Of a stretch of 13,775 bases of DNA, positions 6,756 to 13,466 are shown piece after piece. The stretch lies in assembly GCA_045639255.1 (NCBI GenBank), contig JAZUCT010000020.1:1-13775 (forward strand). The letters are read 5' to 3'. Every line of letters begins with the position of its first letter. Position 1 is the first letter of the stretch. Source of the stretch: JAZUCT01 sp045639255 (lineage in GTDB: Bacteria; Bacillota; Clostridia; Christensenellales; UBA1242). The notes under the pieces are model-generated. The model made no database searches, had not been told where the DNA came from, and worked only from the letters and a program-made list of their open reading frames with translations. Position numbers and translations under genes: made by a program.

Positions 6756-6784
6756 AGTATAACAAAATAACAAAATTAAATCAA
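6756..6784 (-). promoter_or_regulatory. Sigma-A promoter of the minus-strand membrane-protein gene
   Basis: Read on the minus strand, -35 is TTGATT (6784-6779), spacer 17 bp, -10 TATACT (6761-6756) with an extended TGt before it. Its -35 lies only 4 nt from the -35 of the plus-strand promoter at 6789-6817, so the two are back to back. Confidence 0.8.
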
Positions 6785-6788
6785 TCTA

Positions 6789-6817
6789 TTGAATTACATT
6801 TAAAAAAATGATACAAT
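6789..6817 (+). promoter_or_regulatory. Sigma-A promoter of the C39-like gene; leaderless transcript expected
   Basis: The -35 is TTGAAT (6789-6794), the spacer 17 bp, and the -10 TACAAT (6812-6817) with extended TGa (6809-6811). The normal start distance puts transcription at about 6823-6825, which is the ATG itself. No ribosome site exists between the -10 and the ATG. Confidence 0.78.
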
Positions 6818-6822
6818 AAATT

Positions 6823-7446
6823 ATGAAACAAAATAAGAAGAAAACTCTTAAAATCTTGGTTAAAATTGCAATTTATGCACTAATTTTAATAATTGGTGTT
6901 AATTTTTGGCATGGTTTTAAAAATTTTAATGCAAACAAAAATTTAATTTTGCCTGAAAGTGCAGTTAATGAACAAGGTTTAATAATTAATCAATCAAAAC
7001 TAACAGAATTCAGTTATGGTGTTAAAAAGGCAAACAAAAACGGTTGCGGTGTTATTGCAGTATATAATTTTTTAAAACTTCACAACCAGCAACCCAACTT
7101 TCAAAATTTGCTAAGATATTTCGATGCTTATGGAACTTATGCTTTTGGCACACTTGGAACAGACCCTTTTGCAATTCAAACATATCTTAAACTTAAAGGG
7201 TTTAATGCAGGCATAACAGTTAACAGGGGCGAAATGAACACTCTTGCGCAAAAAAGCGGAGTTTCAATATTAATGTATTTTTACCCAAAGGGCGCACATT
7301 TTATTGCATTAAGTTATTGTGAAAATGAAAACAAATTTTTAACATATAACGAAATATATGGTTCTGTTAAACAACGCACTTTTGATGAAATTTTTTCAGT
7401 TGGAAACAGAAATAAAAAGTTTTGCATTTTAATTTATATTTCTTAA
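6823..7446 (+). CDS. Membrane-anchored C39/papain-like cysteine peptidase candidate
   Basis: This 207-residue protein has a lysine-rich N-terminus and one hydrophobic segment (about 9-27), consistent with a signal anchor that exports the rest. The remainder looks like a papain-fold C39-type domain: Cys75 in N-G-C-G-V-I-A-V-Y-N (73-82), at the start of a helix as in catalytic cysteines of this fold; His159 in G-A-H-F-I-A-L-S-Y (157-165); and Asn176 in T-Y-N-E as a possible third residue. Substrate is unknown, and a non-peptidase papain-fold role is possible. The start is the only ATG consistent with the N-terminal anchor, yet it has no ribosome site and lies on the predicted transcription start. 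No obvious terminator follows; the next gene has its own promoter. Confidence 0.65.
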   Translation: MKQNKKKTLKILVKIAIYALILIIGVNFWHGFKNFNANKNLILPESAVNEQGLIINQSKLTEFSYGVKKANKNGCGVIAVYNFLKLHNQQPNFQNLLRYFDAYGTYAFGTLGTDPFAIQTYLKLKGFNAGITVNRGEMNTLAQKSGVSILMYFYPKGAHFIALSYCENENKFLTYNEIYGSVKQRTFDEIFSVGNRNKKFCILIYIS

Positions 7447-7496
7447 AAAAAATTAATAATAAATAAGATAAATTTGCTTAAAAAGGTTTTATTTGC

Positions 7497-7525
7497 TTGT
7501 AAAAAGAAAATTTATTGTTTATAAT
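7497..7525 (+). promoter_or_regulatory. Sigma-A promoter of the DAC-like / P-type ATPase unit
   Basis: The -35 is TTGTAA (7497-7502), the spacer 17 bp, and the -10 TATAAT (7520-7525). The expected start near 7532 rules out an upstream TTG start at 7515 for the downstream gene and supports the ATG at 7560. Confidence 0.8.
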
Positions 7526-7559
7526 TATTTATGAAATAAATATTTATTGGGAATTGCGT

Positions 7560-8936
7560 ATGGAAAAAGTTGCTTTTGTTAATTTGCTTAAAAGTTTAAT
7601 AACACCGCTGTTCACTGGCTGTGAAATTGCTGGTGAAGAAGAAAGTTCTGCAAGGGATAGCGAAGTTGCAATTGGTGCAAACGGTGTTCTTTTGTGCAAA
7701 ATTGATAAAAGTGATGAATACAGAATTATTTTAAAACGCTTGTTGCCGTTCAGAAACAGTGATGCAAATTTGGTTAAAGCAATTTTAAGTGAAATTAACA
7801 AAATTCAAACATATAACATTGTTGAAAGTGGCTATATAAAAAGTTTGCAACTTTATGCGCTTGAAAAGGCAATTTGTAAAACCGTTTGCGAATTTGCATA
7901 TAACACTTTGCATGGGCTTATTGACGAATTAAATTTATGGGGCACCCGAACTTATGAAGGCAACAACACAACTTTTGGTTTTGTTGTTGATGATAGCCCT
8001 TTGCAAGCAGAAGAAACTTTTGATAGTTGTGGAAACTTACATTTTTCAAAAATTTTGGCGCACGATTTTTCTGCGCTTTTGTGCGATGGAAAAACTTCTT
8101 GCGTTGAACTTAATTCCAATGGCTACATGATTAATCACATAACAATTCCGCAACTTGGTTTTGCAGATATATGCGGGCCATTCAGTTATGTTAATATGGC
8201 ACACCAATGCTATATAAACCGTGTTGGGCTTTCATTGTTGCCAAACGGCGATATGCTTATTTTCCGTGATCAAGAACTTGTGTTTGCAAAGCGCCGTGGT
8301 CAATGGAATTGCTTTTCGCACGATGAAGTTATGGCAAAACTTGCCGTTAAACCAACCGAACAAAACATGGACTTACGCAAAAGCATTTATTTAACAGCAC
8401 TTGATACATCTTTTGCAAAAACTGGCGGTTGCATTGTTTACCTTAAAAAAGAAAATTCCGAAAATGTGCTTAATCACATTGATTTGCACGATATTGTTTC
8501 AGAACAATATTATAACATTAAAAAAGATATGGAATATGATAAAATTGAATTCACAACCGACCCAGAAGAAATGGAAGAATTTTTAAATAAATATAAAAAA
8601 AATTTCAAAGAATTCAGTGCAAAGCCATCAGCCATTAAAGTTAAAACCCTTAACAAAATAATTAATGGCAGAAAGTTTAACGAACTAAGCCGAGTGCTTA
8701 GGCAAGAACTTGTTGGAATTGACGGTGCAACAATTGTGGATAGTGAAGGCGAAATAATTGCAGTTGGTGCAATAATAAAAATTGATGCTGGTTCAACTGG
8801 CGGTGGCAGATTGGCTGCTGCAAAACAACTTTCAAAATATGGCGTTGCCATGAAAATTTCAGCCGATGGAGTTATTGAAGGTTTCAGTTACGACAGAAAC
8901 AATCAAAGTTCAAAACCAATTTTCTCAGCAGGTTAA
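7560..8936 (+). CDS. Protein with divergent diadenylate-cyclase-like (DisA_N) domain
   Basis: This is a 458-residue cytosolic protein. The C-terminal part (about 280-445) resembles a DAC/DisA_N nucleotidyltransferase domain: T-G-G-C-I-V-Y-L (288-295) matches the opening strand, D-G-A-T-I-V-D (388-394) carries the DGA catalytic motif, and G-G-G-R-L-A-A-A (414-421) occupies the place of the RHR motif, followed by a strand K-I-S-A-D-G. In proven cyclases this region reads G-T-R-H-R-A-A, so the ATP-contacting arginine and histidine are changed. About 60 charged residues are inserted between the first strand and DGA. Residues 1-280 are not recognised and could be a sensor region. A weak GGGA site (7549-7552) precedes the ATG. 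It is followed by the P-type ATPase after 36 nt, probably in one transcript. Active cyclase or c-di-AMP-binding relative cannot be decided from sequence. Confidence 0.6.
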   Translation: MEKVAFVNLLKSLITPLFTGCEIAGEEESSARDSEVAIGANGVLLCKIDKSDEYRIILKRLLPFRNSDANLVKAILSEINKIQTYNIVESGYIKSLQLYALEKAICKTVCEFAYNTLHGLIDELNLWGTRTYEGNNTTFGFVVDDSPLQAEETFDSCGNLHFSKILAHDFSALLCDGKTSCVELNSNGYMINHITIPQLGFADICGPFSYVNMAHQCYINRVGLSLLPNGDMLIFRDQELVFAKRRGQWNCFSHDEVMAKLAVKPTEQNMDLRKSIYLTALDTSFAKTGGCIVYLKKENSENVLNHIDLHDIVSEQYYNIKKDMEYDKIEFTTDPEEMEEFLNKYKKNFKEFSAKPSAIKVKTLNKIINGRKFNELSRVLRQELVGIDGATIVDSEGEIIAVGAIIKIDAGSTGGGRLAAAKQLSKYGVAMKISADGVIEGFSYDRNNQSSKPIFSAG

Positions 8937-8972
8937 TAAAAGAAAAAATTCAACAAATAATATAAGGTGAAT

Positions 8973-11753
8973 ATGGAAACAAAAAAAGAAACAAAAGGCA
9001 AAAATAACAAACCACTTAAACAAGTGGATATTTTTGATACAGTTGATAAAAAACAAGTTTCAACCATTTCAACAAAACAACAAAAAACTGAAAAACAAAG
9101 TGAAAAGATTGAAGAAAAAAAACCTTTAACAAGAAAAGAAAAAAAACAACTTAAATTAAAAGAAAAAGAAGAAAAAAAGCAACAAAGAATTGAAGAACGC
9201 AGGCAAAAAAGATTAAAAGAATTTGCAAGCGAACTTGAAAAACAAGAAGCAGACTATGGCGACAGCCCACTTATTAAAAAGAATTTAACAATTAAAGATA
9301 TTGTTGATAACGATTCTGATGAAGAAGATGATAATGATAAAACTTTCTTTGCAAAACTTTTTGATAAAAACTCAAAACCAAGTTTGGAAGTTGAAAAGGA
9401 AGTTGAAAGGTTTAATCCGTCAGTTGATAATGGGTTAACAGCCGAGCAAGTTGAACAACGAATTAAAGAAGGTTGCACAAACAAAACTTCAAAGAAATTT
9501 TCAAAAAGTTACAAAACAATTGTGCTTGAAAACATTTTCACATTTTTTAACTTGTTGTGCTTTTTCATTGCAGGTGTGTTAATTTATTTTGGTGCAATTG
9601 CAGATTGTATGTTCTTAATTGTTTGCCTTGCCAACATGGTTATTGGTTTAATTCAGGAAATCAGGGCAAAACAAACCATTGATAAATTAAGTTTGGTTTC
9701 AGCACCCAACGCAAAGGTTGTGCGTGATGGAACAATTTTGGAAATAGATACACAAAACCTTGTGCTTGACGATATAATGCTTTTATCAAACGGCAAGCAA
9801 ATTTGTGCCGACAGCATTGTTGTAAGCGGAAGCGTTGAAGTTAACGAAAGTTTGCTAACAGGTGAAAGCATTGCTGTTAAGAAAAACATAGGCGATAAAC
9901 TTTTCAGCGGAAGTTTTGTTGTTTCAGGCAACTGTGTTGCAAAAGTTGAAAAAGTTGGCAAACAAAACTATGTTGAAATTCTTGCACAAAAAGCAAAGAA
10001 ATATAAAAAACCGCACTCTGAAATAATGAGTTCGCTTAACATTGCAATTAAAGCAATAACAGGTTTTGTTATTGTTATTGGTTCGCTTATGCTTGTTAAC
10101 AATCTTGCAAACTTTAATGGCGATATTAAGCAAACCGTAACAGCAACATCTGGCTCAATAATAGGCATGATTCCATCAGGGCTTTTCTTGCTAACAAGTT
10201 TGGCGCTTGCTGTTTCAGTTATAAGGCTTGCAAAAAACAAAACATTGGTGCAAGATCTTTATTGCATTGAAATGCTTGCCCGTGTTGATGTTTTGTGCCT
10301 TGATAAAACCGGAACAATAACCGATGGCAGAATGAAAGTTCAAGAAGTTGTTATGTTAAAAGACGATTTAACAACTCCAATTAATCACATTATGGGTTCA
10401 ATGCTTGCTTGCCTTGGCGATAGCAACCAAACAAACATTGCATTAACCGATTATTTTGGCTATTCAAAACGCTTAAAGAAAACCGAAGTTATTCCGTTCA
10501 GCAGTGAACGAAAGTATAGTGCAGTTTCTTTCACAGATGGCAACACATATGTGTTGGGTGCACCTGAATTTGTTATGCCATCACTTCCAGCACGAATTGA
10601 ACAAGCAATAATTGGCTTTGCTCAAAGCGGGCTAAGGGTGTTATTGCTTGCACAATCGAAAGAACCAATTAAAAATGGTGTTGCACCAACAAACCTAAAC
10701 CCTGCCGCAATGATTGTTATTCAAGATCATATTCGTGACGATGCCGAAGAAACAATTAAATGGTTTATGGAAAGCGGTGTTGAAATTAAAGTTATTTCGG
10801 GTGATAACCCAGTTGCAGTAAGTGAAATTGCAAAACGAGTTGGCATTAAAGGTGCTGAAAAATATATCAGCCTTGAAGGTTTAAGCGGTGCCGAAGTTGC
10901 CGCCATTGCAAATGATTATACCGTTTTTGGCCGTGTTACGCCAGAACAAAAAGCAGTGCTTGTTAAATCTATGCGTGTTGCTGGCAGAACAGTTGCCATG
11001 ACGGGCGATGGGGTTAACGATATTCTTGCAATGAAAGAATCGAATTGTGCAATTGCAATGGCAAGTGGTGCAGAAGCGGCAAGAAATGTTTCACACTTAG
11101 TGCTTTTGGATTCAAACTTTTCTTCCATGCCAAAAGTGGTTAAGGAAGGCCGAAGGGTTATTAACAACATAAAAGGTTCGGCTTCACTTTACCTTATGAA
11201 AACCATATTCACAATTTTGCTTTCGGTGTTTGTGTTAATTTCACACAGGTCATATCCGTTCACACCAAAAAACATGATGATGCTTGAAATGTTCATAATT
11301 GGCATTGGTTCATTCTTCTTGGCGCTTGAACCAAACAATAACAGGGTAACGGGCAAATTTTTGCCAGCGGTTATTAAAAAGAGTTTGCCTGCTGCACTAA
11401 GCATGTTCCTTAATGTTATTGCATTGTTTATTCTAAGCAATTTTTATCCACTAACATCCGAAGAAATAACCACAATGGGCATTTTAACCGTAACATTTGC
11501 AGGTTATTTATCGTTGCTTAAAGTTTGCAGGCCATACAACTGGTATAAAGCCGTTTTGGTGGCGGTTGTGTTGGCATTAATAATTTTCACAATTAATTTC
11601 ATTCCATATATTGTTGGAATAACTCAGTTAAGCCTTTCTAAAATTTTAATAACAGTTATAATGGTTCAAGCAACTGAACCGGTTATGTCGCTGTTCCTAT
11701 GGGCAAGCAGAAATTTTGGTGGGTTGGTGTTTCCAAAACTTGAAGAAGAATAA
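8973..11753 (+). CDS. P-type cation-transporting ATPase, CtpE-like
   Basis: This 926-residue membrane pump moves cations using an aspartyl-phosphate intermediate. Visible motifs are T-G-E-S (296-299, actuator), I-P-S-G-L in membrane segment 4 (400-404), D-K-T-G-T with phosphorylated Asp444, L-G-A-P-E (528-532, nucleotide domain, with L where many pumps have K), and T-G-D-G-V-N-D (677-683). Ten membrane segments are expected: pairs near 187-228 and 361-416, and six from about 738 to 918. The overall pattern matches the CtpE-like group, one member of which is a mycobacterial Ca2+ pump; ion choice here is not provable. Residues 1-150 are an extra, highly charged Lys/Glu region with an acidic run at 112-122. 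The ATG at 8973 is preferred over GTG at 8967, which overlaps the AAGG ribosome site. Confidence 0.9.
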   Translation: METKKETKGKNNKPLKQVDIFDTVDKKQVSTISTKQQKTEKQSEKIEEKKPLTRKEKKQLKLKEKEEKKQQRIEERRQKRLKEFASELEKQEADYGDSPLIKKNLTIKDIVDNDSDEEDDNDKTFFAKLFDKNSKPSLEVEKEVERFNPSVDNGLTAEQVEQRIKEGCTNKTSKKFSKSYKTIVLENIFTFFNLLCFFIAGVLIYFGAIADCMFLIVCLANMVIGLIQEIRAKQTIDKLSLVSAPNAKVVRDGTILEIDTQNLVLDDIMLLSNGKQICADSIVVSGSVEVNESLLTGESIAVKKNIGDKLFSGSFVVSGNCVAKVEKVGKQNYVEILAQKAKKYKKPHSEIMSSLNIAIKAITGFVIVIGSLMLVNNLANFNGDIKQTVTATSGSIIGMIPSGLFLLTSLALAVSVIRLAKNKTLVQDLYCIEMLARVDVLCLDKTGTITDGRMKVQEVVMLKDDLTTPINHIMGSMLACLGDSNQTNIALTDYFGYSKRLKKTEVIPFSSERKYSAVSFTDGNTYVLGAPEFVMPSLPARIEQAIIGFAQSGLRVLLLAQSKEPIKNGVAPTNLNPAAMIVIQDHIRDDAEETIKWFMESGVEIKVISGDNPVAVSEIAKRVGIKGAEKYISLEGLSGAEVAAIANDYTVFGRVTPEQKAVLVKSMRVAGRTVAMTGDGVNDILAMKESNCAIAMASGAEAARNVSHLVLLDSNFSSMPKVVKEGRRVINNIKGSASLYLMKTIFTILLSVFVLISHRSYPFTPKNMMMLEMFIIGIGSFFLALEPNNNRVTGKFLPAVIKKSLPAALSMFLNVIALFILSNFYPLTSEEITTMGILTVTFAGYLSLLKVCRPYNWYKAVLVAVVLALIIFTINFIPYIVGITQLSLSKILITVIMVQATEPVMSLFLWASRNFGGLVFPKLEEE

Positions 11754-11793
11754 AAACACTTTTAATTAACATAATAGTTTTAAGGAAAGAATT

Positions 11794-12612
11794 ATGAAAC
11801 AAAAACAAAACTTAAATATTCTTTTCATTTCAAATTTGTCAGGCAATAATTTTGCTTGGCACTTTTTGAATTATGCAAAAATTTATTCTTTTGAACAGTT
11901 AACACTTGAAACCGAAAATAATGTTTTAACAATTGAAAAGTTAAATAAAACAAAACCAGAATTTAATGCGGTTGTTTGCCTAAAAGAAATAACCGAAAAA
12001 CAATGCAACGAAATTATTAATTTAATTTCTGCAAAAACACAAGTTATAACAAATGTGCTAAGTTGTTATTTAATGTTTAAACAAAAAAAAGCAAATGTTA
12101 TTTTTATAACTGTTAAAGAAAATTTATCTCAACCAGCATTAAAACTTAACTTAACTTGCACCGAAGAACTTTGTGATATTTTTAACGAAAACACTTTTAT
12201 TAAAGTAGATAAATTGCTTATTAACACCTATCTTTCACAAACAATAATAAACGCTTGCATTGGCGGTGAAAGTTGTTTAAACAAAAATGGTGTTAAAGGC
12301 ATTTTGTTTAACCTGCCAAAACAAAAACGCATTATAAAACTTATAAGCGAAAGCATAATGCTTACAAACAGTGTTATGCTAACTGTTGAAAAGTTTAATA
12401 ATTTTAATTTTTATAAATTTTTAAGCGGAAAAGGTTTTTGCAATAAAATTAAAAGGCATTTTAAAATATTTGCACTTTTATTTAATTTAAGAAAACAAAT
12501 TTTTAACAAGCAAGAAGTTAAAGAAAATTTAACTTGTTTGGTTAAATTAAACTTTAATAAGCATGTTGAAACAAAAAATTTAAATAAATTATGTGAGCAA
12601 ATTTCATGTTAA
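11794..12612 (+). CDS. Unrecognised 272-residue protein
   Basis: I do not recognise this gene. The product is cytosolic by appearance, rich in Lys, Asn, Ile and Leu, and lacks a signal peptide or clear membrane segment. The first 150 residues alternate hydrophobic strands and helices (N-I-L-F-I-S-N-L near 8-15, A-V-V-C-L near 59-63, V-I-F-I-T-V near 102-107), which looks like a degenerate Rossmann-type alpha/beta fold, faintly like a short-chain dehydrogenase without its G-x-x-x-G-x-G loop; this is speculative. The C-terminal third is basic. AAGGAAAG (11783-11790) lies just before the ATG. It follows the P-type ATPase by 40 nt with no terminator or convincing promoter between, so it is probably the third gene of that unit. 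Confidence 0.6.
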   Translation: MKQKQNLNILFISNLSGNNFAWHFLNYAKIYSFEQLTLETENNVLTIEKLNKTKPEFNAVVCLKEITEKQCNEIINLISAKTQVITNVLSCYLMFKQKKANVIFITVKENLSQPALKLNLTCTEELCDIFNENTFIKVDKLLINTYLSQTIINACIGGESCLNKNGVKGILFNLPKQKRIIKLISESIMLTNSVMLTVEKFNNFNFYKFLSGKGFCNKIKRHFKIFALLFNLRKQIFNKQEVKENLTCLVKLNFNKHVETKNLNKLCEQISC

Positions 12613-12629
12613 TAACCTGTTATTAATGT
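12606..12629. repeat. Palindrome abutting the -35 box of the SipW-type gene
   Basis: TTAATAAC (12609-12616) and GTTATTAA (12619-12626) form a perfect 8-bp inverted repeat around 2 nt, extendable with wobble pairs to 12606/12629. It ends one base before the TTGACA box at 12630 and covers the stop codon of the previous gene. With no T tract it resembles an operator more than a terminator. Confidence 0.5.
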
Positions 12630-12658
12630 TTGACAATTAATTTGTTAAAATATATAAT
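12630..12658 (+). promoter_or_regulatory. Perfect consensus sigma-A promoter
   Basis: TTGACA (12630-12635), 17-bp spacer and TATAAT (12653-12658) match the consensus at all twelve positions. It is the strongest-looking promoter in the window and precedes a strong AAGGGAGG ribosome site, implying a highly expressed product unless repressed. Confidence 0.93.
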
Positions 12659-12696
12659 GTTAAAAACAGAACTTTTTATAAAAGGGAGGGTGCAAG

Positions 12697-13365
12697 GTGA
12701 AAGAAAAGAGATTTTCAACAATAATTTTTGCATGTTTGGCAATTCTTTGCATTGGTTTTGTGGGAATAACTGGCGCATGGTTTTTTAACAGAAACAGCAA
12801 CGAAATTTCAATAACTCTTGCAAACGGAATTCAACTTGAAGCCACAGGGCTTAAACAAAACGATGCAACCTTAACTGGCACACTTCAAAATTCACAAACT
12901 TATCAACTTGTGTTAACAAACAATCAAGGTGTTGCACCTGGCGCAACAATAACTGTTGAAAATGTAACACTTAAAACAAAAGCCGATGTTAACAGCGCAA
13001 ATTCATTTCTTCGCTTTAAAATTGGTTACGAATATTCAACCGATAACGGAACTTCTTGGGTTTCAGGAACATACTTAAACTGCAAACTAACAAATCAAAT
13101 TGCAGTTAAACAAGCAGCACAATCTTCTGCCGGATTTGTTCAAGTGGGCGATTGGAACTATTATTTTAATCATTCAACTTCAACTTCTTATGCAAACTTG
13201 GCAGTTCTTAATGGCACAGCAATTTCGCTTTTTAATGGCAATCAATCACTTGTTATTGGCGATGAAATTGATCCAAATGCCCAAATAAGAATAACTTTAA
13301 CAATCGATGCAATTCAAGCAACCCAAAATGCAGCACAAGCAGAATGGGCAGGTGCATTTGCATAA
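12697..13365 (+). CDS. Exported protein with SipW-type signal peptide (TasA/CalY-like)
   Basis: This is a 222-residue exported protein. Residues 1-30 are a signal region: K-E-K-R, a hydrophobic core (about 8-25), then T-G-A-W-F-F, the pattern of signal peptides processed by SipW-type peptidases in TasA/CalY-like fibre and surface proteins. The mature part is poor in charge, rich in Thr, Asn, Gln and Ala, and predicted to be mostly beta strand; a segment such as Q-L-V-L-T-N-N-Q-G near 70-78 and V-A-P-G-A-T-I-T-V fits the TasA-like jelly-roll style. No sipW or tasA-operon partner is visible next to it. The start is GTG at 12697, supported by AAGGGAGG (12682-12689) 7 nt upstream. Composition differs clearly from its Lys-rich neighbours. 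It is monocistronic, with consensus promoter and terminator. Confidence 0.65.
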   Translation: MKEKRFSTIIFACLAILCIGFVGITGAWFFNRNSNEISITLANGIQLEATGLKQNDATLTGTLQNSQTYQLVLTNNQGVAPGATITVENVTLKTKADVNSANSFLRFKIGYEYSTDNGTSWVSGTYLNCKLTNQIAVKQAAQSSAGFVQVGDWNYYFNHSTSTSYANLAVLNGTAISLFNGNQSLVIGDEIDPNAQIRITLTIDAIQATQNAAQAEWAGAFA

Positions 13366-13371
13366 AACAAC

Positions 13372-13398
13372 AAAAACACGCAACGCCGTGTTTTTTTT
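13372..13398 (+). terminator. Terminator after the SipW-type gene
   Basis: The 9-bp stem AAAAACACG / CGTGTTTTT with a 6-nt loop (13381-13386) runs into a tract of eight T. It starts 7 nt after the stop codon. Confidence 0.93.
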
Positions 13399-13431
13399 GT
13401 TCCATTTTTTATATTTAAGATTTTAATTTAA

Positions 13432-13460
13432 TTGAAAAATTAAGCAGTGTGTGATATACT
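13432..13460 (+). promoter_or_regulatory. Sigma-A promoter of leuS
   Basis: The -35 is TTGAAA (13432-13437), the spacer 17 bp, and the -10 TATACT (13455-13460) with extended TGa. The start is expected near 13467, giving a leader of about 82 nt. Confidence 0.85.
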
Positions 13461-13466
13461 TATTTA

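Noticed and set aside
7515..7559. TTG-started longer form of the DAC-like protein
   Set aside because: The TTG precedes the -10 box (7520-7525), so it would not be transcribed from the evident promoter; the ATG at 7560 fits.
8510..8851. 113-codon antisense frame within the DAC-like gene
   Set aside because: It is a frame shadow with no ribosome site or recognisable domain; the sense frame carries the DGA motif.
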